Shown in pieces: positions 36,020-45,100 of a DNA stretch of 64,000 bases. Positions within the stretch are counted from its first letter, which is position 1; every line of letters starts with the position of its first letter. Origin of the DNA: JBKECP01 sp047974765 (GTDB lineage Bacteria > Pseudomonadota > Gammaproteobacteria > Pseudomonadales > Halieaceae). The stretch covers positions 1 through 64,000 of the forward strand of contig JBKECP010000022.1 in NCBI GenBank assembly GCA_047974765.1, written 5' to 3'. The position numbers were made by a program, and so were the translations under genes. The notes beneath the pieces were generated by a model. That model did no database searches. It was given only the letters and a program-made list of their open reading frames with translations, and was not told where the DNA came from.

Positions 36020-36358
36020 ATGAAGTTGGTTACCGCTATTATCAAGCCGTTTAAAATGGATGATGTACGTTTGGCGCTATCAGAAATTGGTGTACAGGGT
36101 ATTACGGTGACTGAGGTGAAAGGGTTTGGCCGTCAGCGCGGTCATACTGAGCTTTACCGGGGAGCGGAGTATGTGGTTGATTTTTTGCCCAAACTCAAAC
36201 TCGAAATTGCTGTTGAGGATGCTCAGGTTGATGCCACAATCGAAGCCATTATCGGCTCGGCCAACACCGGTAAAATTGGTGATGGCAAGATTTTTGTTTC
36301 CGACCTGGAGCAGGTTATCCGTATCCGCACGGGTGAAACTGGCGCCGATGCGATTTAG
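36020..36358 (+). CDS. Second nitrogen regulatory PII protein (GlnK/GlnB-type)
   Basis: This 112-residue paralogue of the PII at 32119-32457 differs at only 19 positions. Y51 and the T-, B- and C-loops are intact. Most differences lie in residues 59-80, away from the ATP site. The ATG at 36020 has GGGAGA eight bases upstream. It is separated from amtB by the amidohydrolase gene. Whether it plays the GlnB or a second GlnK role is not decidable here. No sigma-54 promoter is seen in the 110 bases upstream. Confidence 0.92.
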   Translation: MKLVTAIIKPFKMDDVRLALSEIGVQGITVTEVKGFGRQRGHTELYRGAEYVVDFLPKLKLEIAVEDAQVDATIEAIIGSANTGKIGDGKIFVSDLEQVIRIRTGETGADAI

Positions 36359-36398
36359 TGCAGGTATTATTTCAATATTTAATATCAAGGAGAAACGT

Positions 36399-36602
36399 AT
36401 GTTGAACAAAACGCTTGTAGGTAGCTTGATTGTTGTCTCGGCAATGGCGCTTGGTGCCTGTAGTGGTGGCGATAGCAGTATCAAACAAACCACTCAGACC
36501 CAGGGACAGCAATTACTGGATCTGAAGGAAGCTTACGACAAGGGTGTGATCACTGAAAAGGAATATGAACGCACCAAAAAGCAGATTCTCAAAGGCAAGT
36601 AA
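36399..36602 (+). CDS. Small SHOCT-domain lipoprotein
   Basis: The 67-residue protein has a lipobox LGAC (cysteine 21) and a C-terminal SHOCT-like helical hairpin (LLDLKEAYDKGVITEKEYERTKKQIL). The ATG is preceded by AGGAG. It lies 40 bases after the second PII gene on the same strand and may share its transcript. The function is unknown; SHOCT regions usually aid oligomerisation. Confidence 0.7.
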   Translation: MLNKTLVGSLIVVSAMALGACSGGDSSIKQTTQTQGQQLLDLKEAYDKGVITEKEYERTKKQILKGK

Positions 36603-36657
36603 ACCGTTCTCTGGCCGGGTATTGTAGACCGGCCCTCTTTATTCTCTGGTATAGTTC

Positions 36658-37374
36658 CTACCTGTTGTCCACGGTGGTTGCAATAGCTGCAACCGCTGTG
36701 GGCAGCTCCTGTAATGAGTGAACTTCCTGATCGGGTGGCTGGCTGTCATCCAGGCATGCGCCAACCTGGTTTAGCCATATAGTATGCATGCCCACCGCTT
36801 TTGCACCGGCAATATCGTGCTCAATATGATCGCCCACATGAATGGCTTCTCTGGCCGATACGCCCGCCTGTTCAAGGGCTGTTTCAAACATGTCCGGGGC
36901 AGGTTTGGCGCGGCCCACATTTTCAGCCAGCAGGGCAAAGTCAAAATAGCTGGCAGCGTCAGTTTTGTAGATGTCCGCATTACCGTTGGTCAGTGCGCCC
37001 AGACGATAGTGTCCGGCGAGCTGACTGAGTACATCAAGAACCCCGTCATACAGCACGACCCGCTGCCGCTCCTGCATAAAAATGGCGTAAGCTTCGGTAG
37101 CTCCGGTTGCTGCCTGCAATTCACTGTAGCCTGCCGCCTGTTGCAGAGCCTTCAAGACAGTCAGGCGCAGGGCGCTGACGTTGTGACATAGCTGTGGTTG
37201 CTGCTGCACCACGGCCTGTTTGATAGCTGACAGGCTGTTGTGATCGTGATGTTCGATAGTGCCAGGGCGATGCTCCAGCAGCCATTGCCGCTGAGCCGTT
37301 TCGGCACGGCGTAATACCGGGTGAGCATCCCACAGGGTATTGTCGAGATCAAAGGTAATAAGGCGGATGTTCAG
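36658..37374 (-). CDS. yigB: YigB-like HAD phosphatase with a probable CTG start
   Basis: The 238-residue HAD-IA enzyme is the length of E. coli YigB (FMN/riboflavin-precursor phosphatase). The nucleophile pair is D9/D11 (FDLDNTLWD), followed by TNGNAD, GRAKPAPD and HVGDHIEHDI. The DxD motif lies only a few codons from xerC, whose TAA is four bases before the proposed start. In frame before DxD there is no ATG, GTG or TTG; the only usual alternative is CTG at 37374, preceded by GGAG nine bases upstream. A later GTG (37212) would remove the catalytic aspartates. The order xerC-yigB is conserved in enterics. Confidence 0.8.
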   Translation of the reverse strand: MNIRLITFDLDNTLWDAHPVLRRAETAQRQWLLEHRPGTIEHHDHNSLSAIKQAVVQQQPQLCHNVSALRLTVLKALQQAAGYSELQAATGATEAYAIFMQERQRVVLYDGVLDVLSQLAGHYRLGALTNGNADIYKTDAASYFDFALLAENVGRAKPAPDMFETALEQAGVSAREAIHVGDHIEHDIAGAKAVGMHTIWLNQVGACLDDSQPPDQEVHSLQELPTAVAAIATTVDNR

Positions 37375-37377
37375 CGT

Positions 37378-38334
37378 TTAATTCTCCGTATTGTTGCGAC
37401 GTTTTCGGGCGCGGGGATGAGCTTTGTCGTAAACCTTTGATAAATGCTGAAAGTCGAGATGGGTGTAAATCTGTGTGGTTGAGATATTGGCGTGGCCAAG
37501 CAGTTCCTGTACAGCCCGTAAGTCGCCGCTGGATTCGAGTATATGACTGGCAAAGGAATGGCGTAACATATGTGGATGCACATGCCGGGGTAGCCCGCGT
37601 TGGCGCGCCAGTTCCTGTAGTCTGGCCTGGACACTGCGCACGCTGATACGCTGGCCTCGATTGCTGGTAAAAAGGGGGGCAGCGCCAGTGTTGTCAGCAG
37701 GGGTTGGTGAGCGCACCGTTAACCAGCGGGCGATAGCTGCTAAAGCCATTTTGCCAACGGGCAGTGTGCGGGTTTTATTGCCCTTGCCGGTGACAGTAAT
37801 CAAGCCTGAAGTGCGGTCGATATCAGTGGTATTGGCAGCAACCAGCTCTGCCAGCCGCAGACCCGAAGAATAAAACAGTTCTGCCATGGCCTGGTCCCGC
37901 AATACCAGTGGTTCGCTGTTACTGCCAGTATCATTGTCGAGAAATTGCGCCATCTGATCGACATCGAGAGTAGCCGGTAATTTGCGGGTTGAGCGCGGTG
38001 CCTGTATGCCGACAGCGGGATTGTGGTCCATGTCCTGCATGCGGCAGAGGTGTTCAAAGTAGCTGCGGCTGGCAGATAGTGCGCGCTGAATACTGCTGCC
38101 CGCCAGCCCCTTGCGGTGCAGGCTGCCAACCCAGGCGCGAATATCGCCGCCAGTGATAGCGTTGGCCTCACAGATGTTGCGTTTGGCACACCAGTCAGAC
38201 AGCTTGTTCAGATCGCGGCGATAATTGTCAATGGTATGGGGTGACACCCGGCGTACATCACGCAGGTAGGCAAGAAAATCTTCTGTCAGCAGTTTCGTCT
38301 GCGTATTTTTGGTGCCGTTGTTTATGCCGCTCAT
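37378..38334 (-). CDS. xerC: Tyrosine recombinase XerC
   Basis: This 318-residue recombinase resolves chromosome dimers at dif with XerD. Catalytic residues are R160 (SGLRLAEL), K184 (GKGNK), H255-x-x-R258 (HPHMLRHS), H281 (LGHANIS) and Y290 (YTHL). The ATG at 38334 is downstream of the DUF484 stop; a longer frame to 38469 overlaps DUF484 and is not supported. The neighbours (dapF, DUF484, yigB) match the E. coli operon. Confidence 0.93.
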   Translation of the reverse strand: MSGINNGTKNTQTKLLTEDFLAYLRDVRRVSPHTIDNYRRDLNKLSDWCAKRNICEANAITGGDIRAWVGSLHRKGLAGSSIQRALSASRSYFEHLCRMQDMDHNPAVGIQAPRSTRKLPATLDVDQMAQFLDNDTGSNSEPLVLRDQAMAELFYSSGLRLAELVAANTTDIDRTSGLITVTGKGNKTRTLPVGKMALAAIARWLTVRSPTPADNTGAAPLFTSNRGQRISVRSVQARLQELARQRGLPRHVHPHMLRHSFASHILESSGDLRAVQELLGHANISTTQIYTHLDFQHLSKVYDKAHPRARKRRNNTEN

Positions 38335-38347
38335 ACCAATGCGGGTC

Positions 38348-39064
38348 TCACGCGTTTGCAGATGTTGGCATCCGGTCCAGCAGGCGCACGAGAACATCGG
38401 CAACATGGCGTAAAAAGAGTGTGCCCATGCCCGAGTAATAGTGGCTGGCATCGGCACTGCCAATAGCAATCAGGCCAGTTTTGTCCGCTTCTTTGAGCGG
38501 CATCAGAGCTGCTGAACCCTCATTGAACCGGGCTTTTGGAAACAGAAAGCGCAGTTCTTCCTCGCGCAGCGCCCCGCACAGTGGTTTGCGACCCTTGAGC
38601 AGGCCGCCAACCTCCAGTTTGACCTTTTCGGTGCTCTCAAAACGCAATGTGGGTGTGCTGTCGCCGGGATTACCAAACAGAATCAGGCTGGCCTGCTCAA
38701 CCTCGAAGTCTTCTCGCATACTGCTCACAAAAACAGTGCTGACCTGCTCCAGACTTTTGGCGTCGAGTAATTTTAGAATCAGTTGGCGGGTGCGATCATA
38801 GCGTTTGTCATTTTCACGGGCATTATTTGTCAGTGCGTTGAGGCGATGGCGCATTTCCATATTGCGTTCGCGCAATACACTGACCTGCTTTTCCACCAGC
38901 GATACGGCACTGCCAGAAGAGTGTGAGACGTGCAGAAAGTCCAGCATGTCGGGGTGGCGTTCAAGAAAATCCGGGTGATTCTTGAGGTAGTCCCGAACCT
39001 GTTCCTCATCGAGTGTTCCGGGCGACCGTGAATTGGCGGCTTCCTTGCTGGCGGACATGTTCAT
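38348..39064 (-). CDS. DUF484 (YigA-like) GAF-domain protein
   Basis: The 238-residue protein has the family opening (DYLKNHPDFLERHPDMLDFL), a coiled-coil region (SLVEKQVSVLRERNMEMRHRLNAL) and a GAF-like half (VSSMREDFEVEQASLILFG ... ALMPLKEADKTGLIAIGS). The order dapF-DUF484-xerC is the standard one. The biochemical role is unknown. It lies 13 bases before xerC and 16 after dapF. Confidence 0.88.
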   Translation of the reverse strand: MNMSASKEAANSRSPGTLDEEQVRDYLKNHPDFLERHPDMLDFLHVSHSSGSAVSLVEKQVSVLRERNMEMRHRLNALTNNARENDKRYDRTRQLILKLLDAKSLEQVSTVFVSSMREDFEVEQASLILFGNPGDSTPTLRFESTEKVKLEVGGLLKGRKPLCGALREEELRFLFPKARFNEGSAALMPLKEADKTGLIAIGSADASHYYSGMGTLFLRHVADVLVRLLDRMPTSANA

Positions 39065-39080
39065 ATCTCCCCTTATTGAC

Positions 39081-39911
39081 TTAAAGTTTTATTGTGCCTT
39101 CATAAACCACAGCGGTTGGGCCTGTCATCAGGACGTTATGTCCCGGCCCCCGCCAGGTAATAGAGAGCTTACCGCCCGGCAAATGAGCTGTCACCGTGTC
39201 ATTCAGCCAGCCCCGGCGGATACCGTAGACAACGGCGGCGCAAGCGCCGCTGCCACAGGCCAGTGTTTCACCCGCACCGCGCTCATAAACCCGCAGACGG
39301 ATTTCCTGTCTGGAGACGACTTCCATAAACCCGGCGTTGACCCGTTGAGGAAAATCTTCGTGGCCTTCGATTTTTGGTCCCAGTGTCTCCACAGCGGTCT
39401 GCTCCACGCTGTCTACGGGCAGTATGGCGTGTGGGTTACCCATCGACAGCGCGCCGACGGCCAGTGTCTGCTCTCCGATCTGCAAGGGATAGCTGTCAGC
39501 CTCCAATGGTACACGCAGTGGGATATCTGCTGGCTGAAAGCGGGGAGGCCCCATGTCGACCTCCACTTGCTGCTTGTCTTTTAGATGCAAAGTGATAATG
39601 CCGCCTGCCGTTTCAACCGTAATTGCCCGTTTGGTGGTCAGTTTTTTTTCATACACGAAGCGTGCAAAACAGCGCGCACCATTGCCGCACTGCTCCACTT
39701 CAGAGCCATCGGCATTGAATATGCGGTAGCGAAAATCCGTATCGGGGTAATTTGGTGCCTCCACCAGCAATACCTGATCACAGCCAATACCCATGTGCCG
39801 GTCAGCCAGTTTACGGATATCCCGTGAGCGAACCTTGTAGCGCTGGGTGATTAAATCGATCACAACGAAATCGTTGCCCGCGCCGTGCATTTTGGTGAAT
39901 TTCAGCAGCAT
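39081..39911 (-). CDS. dapF: Diaminopimelate epimerase
   Basis: This 276-residue PLP-independent racemase makes meso-diaminopimelate for peptidoglycan and lysine. The two active cysteines are in QCGNGARCF and ACGSGACAA. The start (LLKFTKMHGAGNDFVVID) is classical. It lies six bases after lysA in the same operon. Confidence 0.96.
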   Translation of the reverse strand: MLLKFTKMHGAGNDFVVIDLITQRYKVRSRDIRKLADRHMGIGCDQVLLVEAPNYPDTDFRYRIFNADGSEVEQCGNGARCFARFVYEKKLTTKRAITVETAGGIITLHLKDKQQVEVDMGPPRFQPADIPLRVPLEADSYPLQIGEQTLAVGALSMGNPHAILPVDSVEQTAVETLGPKIEGHEDFPQRVNAGFMEVVSRQEIRLRVYERGAGETLACGSGACAAVVYGIRRGWLNDTVTAHLPGGKLSITWRGPGHNVLMTGPTAVVYEGTIKL

Positions 39912-39917
39912 AAATGC

Positions 39918-41180
39918 TCAGTCTTCGCCAGGCAGGCGGTGCTCAAGTCGCAGCAGGTCGGCCAGGGTTTCGCGTTCCCGTGCCAGGTGAATCTGCTCGC
40001 CATCGACAATAATCTCGGCAGCGCGACAGCGGGTGTTGTAGTTGGAACTCATCACAAAACCATAGGCACCAGCACCAAAGACCGCCAGTAAATCTCCTGC
40101 TGCCAATGTCAGGGCGCGACCCTTGCCGAGAAAGTCACTGGTTTCGCAAACCGGACCGACAATATCCCAATGAACCTTTTCCTTTTTATCATCCCGGTTA
40201 CAGATAACTGTATCAATATGCATATAGGCCTGATAGAGCGCAGGACGGATCAGGTCGTTCATGGCGCCGTCGACAAGGGCGAAATTGCGATCCGGTGTAG
40301 GTTTGATGTATTCCACCCGAGTCAGCATGATGCCGGCATTGGCAGCAATGGATCGGCCCGGTTCCAGTATCAGTTCAAGCTGACGCTCGCCCAACTCCCT
40401 GCGAATAGCCTGAATATAACTGGTAATTGAAGGCGGCTCTTCGCCACTGTAATTCACACCCAGACCTCCGCCCAGATCAATGTGGCGCAGTTTGATACCC
40501 TCACTGGCAAGTGAGTCGATCAGTGCCAGCAGGTGTTTTAAGGCATCAATAAAGGGGCTGATTTCCACTAGTTGAGAACCAATATGGCAGTCCATACCTT
40601 CAATTCGGATATGAGGCAGTTCAGCGGCGCGCAGATATATGCGCATGGCTTCATCGATAGTAACGCCAAATTTGTTTTCTTTCAGACCGGTGGAAATATA
40701 GGGGTGGGTGTGGGCGTCCACATCCGGATTAACCCGTACAGAAATCGGTGCATCGGTGCCTGCTTCGCCAGCAACGCGATTGAGCACTTCCAGCTCGGCA
40801 GCTGACTCGAGATTGAAGCAGCGAATACCCACTGCCAGCGCACGGGCCATTTCGGCAGCTTGTTTGCCAACCCCTGAAAATACGACCTTGGAGGCATCGC
40901 CACCGGCGGCTAATACCCGTTCCAGTTCGCCAATCGAGACAATATCAAAACCAGCGCCACGGCGGGCGAGAATATCCAGCACGGCCAGATTGGAATTGGC
41001 TTTGACGGCATAGCAGATAAGATGAGGCGTATCTGCCAGTGCTTGCCGGTAAGCATCAAAAGCGCTCTCCAGCGCCTGTCGGGAATAGATATAGCAGGGA
41101 GTGCCGTATTGCCCGGCAATGGTTTGTACAGCTACACCTTCGGCATAGAGTTGACCGTCTTTGTAATTAAAACTACTCAT
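39918..41180 (-). CDS. lysA: Diaminopimelate decarboxylase
   Basis: This PLP enzyme of the alanine-racemase fold turns meso-diaminopimelate into L-lysine. It has 420 residues. The PLP lysine is in CYAVKANSN, the phosphate-binding region is GGGLGVNY, and the second-subunit catalytic cysteine segment is GPVCETSDF. It is followed immediately by dapF. Confidence 0.96.
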   Translation of the reverse strand: MSSFNYKDGQLYAEGVAVQTIAGQYGTPCYIYSRQALESAFDAYRQALADTPHLICYAVKANSNLAVLDILARRGAGFDIVSIGELERVLAAGGDASKVVFSGVGKQAAEMARALAVGIRCFNLESAAELEVLNRVAGEAGTDAPISVRVNPDVDAHTHPYISTGLKENKFGVTIDEAMRIYLRAAELPHIRIEGMDCHIGSQLVEISPFIDALKHLLALIDSLASEGIKLRHIDLGGGLGVNYSGEEPPSITSYIQAIRRELGERQLELILEPGRSIAANAGIMLTRVEYIKPTPDRNFALVDGAMNDLIRPALYQAYMHIDTVICNRDDKKEKVHWDIVGPVCETSDFLGKGRALTLAAGDLLAVFGAGAYGFVMSSNYNTRCRAAEIIVDGEQIHLARERETLADLLRLEHRLPGED

Positions 41181-41192
41181 TATCTGAATTCG

Positions 41193-41381
41193 TCAGTTGG
41201 TTGCAGTGTCTGTGCTGTGTTCTTTGCTGTCAAAAACGGTTTTGGCCGGTTCTTCCGTCGAGGTTTTTACCGGTTCTGGCATGGGTTCCGGTGCAGGCAG
41301 ATAAAGCGGGCCCACTTGTCCGCAGCCAGTCAGTGAAAACAGTATTGTGACAGCGCAAAGAGCGGCCCTGGGTAAATGCAT
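41193..41381 (-). CDS. lptM: LPS translocon maturation chaperone LptM (YifL-like lipoprotein)
   Basis: This 62-residue lipoprotein has cysteine 20 in the lipobox LTGC and the family motif GCGQVGPLYLP. LptM helps the LptD-LptE translocon fold in the outer membrane. The Pro/Glu/Thr-rich tail is not conserved. It precedes lysA by 12 bases, the usual context. Confidence 0.88.
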   Translation of the reverse strand: MHLPRAALCAVTILFSLTGCGQVGPLYLPAPEPMPEPVKTSTEEPAKTVFDSKEHSTDTATN

Positions 41382-41485
41382 GGGAAAACCGTCCAGTGAT
41401 CAAACGCGCAAGTATACTCTTGCCTGGAAACAGGCACTAGGCGATCGTATGATGAGCGCGATTTTTCTGCCCGGGACTGTGTGCA

Positions 41486-42511
41486 ATGTTTTCACACAAA
41501 ATTATCCACCTGCCTGTTCTTTGCTTAAGTGTGTTTTTAATTATGCCGTGTGCGCGGGCAGATGATACTGCCATGGTGGCACCTTTATATGTGCGCAACC
41601 TGAGCCCGGTAGCAGCGCTGTTTGGCCTGCCCGGTCAATACGGAGCGCAGATTGGTATGGCTGGACAGTGGCAGTGGGCGCTGCATGGATCGCTGGCCAG
41701 TCAGTACGTTGTCGATCAGCGACAGGGGGAATGGCTGAATTTTGACGGTGAGACACACCAGTTGACACTGGCCGGACGCTGGGTTTTTGCCGATCAATGG
41801 CAACTGCAACTGGAGCTGCCCTGGCGGGAACAGAATGGGGGCTTCATGGATGGCACTATTGATAACTGGCATGACCTCTGGGGGATGCCGGACAATGGTC
41901 GCAGCGATGTGTCCCGTGACCTGTTCGGTTATCGCTATTATGACAGCCGTGGCAATAGCCCTGATCACGCTCAGCAGATTTTTGATCTGACAAGTCATGG
42001 GGGTATGGGAGATGTCAGCCTGGCTGTGCAGCGCGGCTTTTATATTCGTGAAGGTTTTGATATGGCTTTTGTGCTGGGCTACAAATTTGGTACTGGTGAT
42101 ACGAAAAATTTCAGCGGCAGTGGTGAGGGGGATGTATATGCCGCTCTGCGTTTTTCCGGTGTTGCAGGACGGTGGCCTTTGCATTGGCATGCTCAGGCGG
42201 GTTATTTGCGTGCGGGTCAGGTTGCTATGCTGGGAATGCGGCAGCAGCGTGATTTGTGGTTTGCCGGAGCCAGTCTGGTCTGGCCGCTCGATGTCAGCTG
42301 GGCCTTGATCGGTCAGTTTGACAGCCATGCCGCGCCGATGGATAGCGCCCTTGATGCTCTGGGTGATAATGCCATGATGCTGTCAGTGGGGCTGCGTCGG
42401 CATCTGTCGGAACATTGGTTGCTGGATGTGTTGATTATTGAAGATGTTGCCGTTGAAACGGCCCCGGATGTAATTTTCCAGGGCAGTTTGCGTTATCGGC
42501 CGGGCCGCTGA
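41486..42511 (+). CDS. DUF3187 family outer-membrane-type protein
   Basis: The 341-residue protein has a signal peptide ending PCARA and barrel-like alternation of aromatic residues. LYVRNLSPVAALFGLPGQYGA and GGMGDVSLAVQRGFY match DUF3187, whose role is unknown. The C terminus (LRYRPGR) lacks the final aromatic residue of classical barrels. It converges on argH seven bases away. Confidence 0.78.
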   Translation: MFSHKIIHLPVLCLSVFLIMPCARADDTAMVAPLYVRNLSPVAALFGLPGQYGAQIGMAGQWQWALHGSLASQYVVDQRQGEWLNFDGETHQLTLAGRWVFADQWQLQLELPWREQNGGFMDGTIDNWHDLWGMPDNGRSDVSRDLFGYRYYDSRGNSPDHAQQIFDLTSHGGMGDVSLAVQRGFYIREGFDMAFVLGYKFGTGDTKNFSGSGEGDVYAALRFSGVAGRWPLHWHAQAGYLRAGQVAMLGMRQQRDLWFAGASLVWPLDVSWALIGQFDSHAAPMDSALDALGDNAMMLSVGLRRHLSEHWLLDVLIIEDVAVETAPDVIFQGSLRYRPGR

Positions 42512-42517
42512 GAATTT

Positions 42518-43915
42518 TCAGCGTGCGTCTATCCGCTTGCGCGCGCGCTCTGCGGCTGCTCTGACCTGATTGGGTGCAGTGCCGCCAATGTGATCGCGGG
42601 CGGCCAGTGAGCCCTCCAGTGTGAGCACTTCAAACACATCCTCACTGATGTCATTACTGAAGCTGCGCAGAGTGTCCAGCGACATTTCTGCCAGATCCTT
42701 GCCACTGTCGACACCGTGGGCGACAGCCCTGCCAACCACCTCGTGGGCGTCTCTAAAAGGCAGCCCCTTACGCACCAGATAGTCTGCCAGATCAGTGGCC
42801 GTGGAGAAGCCGCGGCGGGCAGCTTCGCGCATATTGTCCTTGCGGGCGCGAATGGCCGGTACCATGTCGGCAAAGGCTCGCAGGCAATCCAGTACCGTGT
42901 CAACGGTGTCAAATAGTGGTTCCTTGTCTTCCTGGTTGTCCTTGTTGTAAGCCAGTGGTTGACTTTTCATCAGCGTCAGCAGGGCGACAAGATGGCCGTT
43001 GACGCGACCACTTTTGCCGCGCACCAGTTCGGGTACGTCCGGATTCTTTTTCTGGGGCATGATAGATGAGCCGGTGCAAAAACGATCCGGTAGCTCGATA
43101 AAGTTGAACTGGGCGGAAGTCCACAGTACCAGCTCTTCACTCATCCGTGACAGATGTGTGAGCAAGGTGGCGGCAAAAGCACAAAATTCGATAGCGAAGT
43201 CCCGGTCCGATACCGAGTCCAGGGAGTTTTCGGTGGGTCTGTCGAAACCCAGGGCGATGGCGGTCAGCTCACGTTGAATCGGATAGGTGGTGCCGGCCAG
43301 GGCTGCCGCGCCCAGTGGGCTTTGGTTCATGCGGGCGCGACAATCGTGCAGGCGGCCAAAGTCTCGTTCGAGCATTTCATTCCAGGCTAGCAGGTGGTGG
43401 CCAAAAGCCACTGGCTGAGCAGTTTGCAGATGGGTAAAGCCCGGCATGACTGTATCGGTGTGCTGCGCAGCCAAATCAATGGTGCCCCGCTGCAAACGGC
43501 TCAGTTCGGCTGCAATCAGATCAATAGCGCCGCGCAGGTAAAGGCGGATATCGGTGGCCACCTGATCATTGCGCGAGCGGCCTGTGTGCAGCTTTTTGCC
43601 TGTTACACCGATCAGCTGGATCAGTCGTGCCTCGATGTTCATGTGCACATCTTCCAGCTCCACTGACCAGACAAACTGGCCTGCGTCGATCTCCTGGCCA
43701 ATCTGTTTCAGGCCGCGGTGAATATCGTCACATTCCTGTTTGCTGAGTACGCCAACAGCGCAGAGCATATCAGCGTGGGCGAGAGAGCCGCTGATATCTT
43801 CACGGGCCATACGCTGGTCAAAATTCACCGAGGCAGTGAAGCGCTGTACAAAGTGGTCAGTGGCCTCTGTGAAACGGCCGCCCCACAGTTTGTTGGTATT
43901 TTGTTCCTTGTTCAT
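42518..43915 (-). CDS. argH: Argininosuccinate lyase
   Basis: This 465-residue enzyme splits argininosuccinate to arginine and fumarate. KLWGGRFTEATDHFVQ opens the protein, the catalytic loop GSSIMPQKKNPD and the conserved HTGRSRNDQVATD are present. ATG 43915 has AGGA before it; a longer frame to 43948 is not conserved. It is divergent from algZ, as in Pseudomonas. Confidence 0.96.
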   Translation of the reverse strand: MNKEQNTNKLWGGRFTEATDHFVQRFTASVNFDQRMAREDISGSLAHADMLCAVGVLSKQECDDIHRGLKQIGQEIDAGQFVWSVELEDVHMNIEARLIQLIGVTGKKLHTGRSRNDQVATDIRLYLRGAIDLIAAELSRLQRGTIDLAAQHTDTVMPGFTHLQTAQPVAFGHHLLAWNEMLERDFGRLHDCRARMNQSPLGAAALAGTTYPIQRELTAIALGFDRPTENSLDSVSDRDFAIEFCAFAATLLTHLSRMSEELVLWTSAQFNFIELPDRFCTGSSIMPQKKNPDVPELVRGKSGRVNGHLVALLTLMKSQPLAYNKDNQEDKEPLFDTVDTVLDCLRAFADMVPAIRARKDNMREAARRGFSTATDLADYLVRKGLPFRDAHEVVGRAVAHGVDSGKDLAEMSLDTLRSFSNDISEDVFEVLTLEGSLAARDHIGGTAPNQVRAAAERARKRIDAR

Positions 43916-43940
43916 GGGTATCCTGTCAGATATTGCGACG

Positions 43941-43962
43941 AAGCCCACAGGCTCCTGTGTTT
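43941..43962. repeat. Solo copy of the MITE-like terminal repeat
   Basis: AAGCCCACAGGCTCCTGTGTTT matches the right end of the 25541-25707 element (AAGTCCGACAGGCTCCTGTGTTT) with one substitution and one gap. No partner end is found within a few hundred bases. It lies in the argH-algZ divergent promoter region and could affect either. Confidence 0.5.
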
Positions 43963-44026
43963 ATTGCACTTGTCCGTGCGCACGAGGGATGCAAGTATAG
44001 CAGCTAACGCACAGGAGAACGCGTGC

Positions 44027-45100
44027 ATGCGCTTGGGGACGGGCAACACAAAGGGAGTGACGGCAGCGCCGCAGGAAGGGGGATTGTTTATCCCCGATCT
44101 GTGCGCTACGCGGCAGGTCATTATTATTGTACTGCTGACAGAAATGCTGGTTCTTATCTATACGCTGCTTGAGAGTAACCTGCCACGGTACAGCTGGACT
44201 TTGCTGGCCGAAATGTCAGTGTTTGTGCAGTGGATTGTGTTGCTCAGTACCGCTTTATTGTGTCTGTTGCGCCGTTTTGCCCTGGGTTTGAGCCGTTTTA
44301 CCACAACGGTTGCCAGTTTGTTACTGGTAATGATAGTGACAACACTAAGCACGGTGATCGGCCATAAAATTTACCCTCTTTCTTTTGGCGGTGACTTAAC
44401 TGTCTGGGGTGTGCTTCGGGCTGTGTTGGTGGCACTGGCAATAACCGCCATTGTGCTGCGTTATTTTTATTTGCAACACGAGTTGCGCAAGCGTGATCTG
44501 GCTGCTTTGCAATCTCACCTGGATGCTTTGCGGGCCCGTATTCGCCCCCATTTTCTGTTTAATACACTCAACAGTATCGCCAGCCTGATTGAAACCCGTC
44601 CGGCAATGGCCGAAAGTGCAGTTGTCGATCTGGCTGCGCTGTTTCGGGCCAGTTTAAGTGAGGATGACAGGCCGGGTTCAGTGGCTGATGAGGTTCGTTT
44701 GTGCAAACGCTATCTCAGTATTGAATCGTTGCGTCTGGGTGAGCGTTTGAAAACGGTCTGGGTGGTGTCTGATGCTGCCTATGGTGCGGTTATGCCCAGC
44801 CTGCTGTTGCAGCCGCTGGTGGAGAATGCGGTTTATCACGGTATTTCACGCCTGCAAAAAGGGGGCACAATTCATATTGCCGTCGCTGTTACTTCGGGCA
44901 AGGTGCAGGCCGAGGTGCGCAACCAGGCGCCTGCCACGGCCTCTGTGGGAGGGATGCGTATGGCGCTGGAGAATATCCGTCTGCGTTTGCAGGCGCTCTA
45001 TGGTGAGGCGGCTGGCTTGCGTTTGGGGGGTAGAGAGGGAGAGTACCGGGTGTTATTGCACTATCCCTACCGGCAGGCCAGGCGGCAGGAGAGCGTATGA
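44027..45100 (+). CDS. algZ: AlgZ/FimS-type sensor histidine kinase
   Basis: The 357-residue inner-membrane kinase has about four membrane helices in residues 25-140 and a His_kinase domain with H175 (RPHFLFNTLNS) and the N-box LLLQPLVENAVYHGI. Such LytS-type kinases pair with LytTR regulators. In Pseudomonas the same gene (algZ/fimS) controls alginate and twitching. ATG 44027 has AGGAG eight bases upstream; the frame open back to 43718 is not used. It overlaps algR by four bases. Compared with canonical kinases the G box is reduced (GGMRMALENIRLRLQALYG). Confidence 0.88.
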   Translation: MRLGTGNTKGVTAAPQEGGLFIPDLCATRQVIIIVLLTEMLVLIYTLLESNLPRYSWTLLAEMSVFVQWIVLLSTALLCLLRRFALGLSRFTTTVASLLLVMIVTTLSTVIGHKIYPLSFGGDLTVWGVLRAVLVALAITAIVLRYFYLQHELRKRDLAALQSHLDALRARIRPHFLFNTLNSIASLIETRPAMAESAVVDLAALFRASLSEDDRPGSVADEVRLCKRYLSIESLRLGERLKTVWVVSDAAYGAVMPSLLLQPLVENAVYHGISRLQKGGTIHIAVAVTSGKVQAEVRNQAPATASVGGMRMALENIRLRLQALYGEAAGLRLGGREGEYRVLLHYPYRQARRQESV

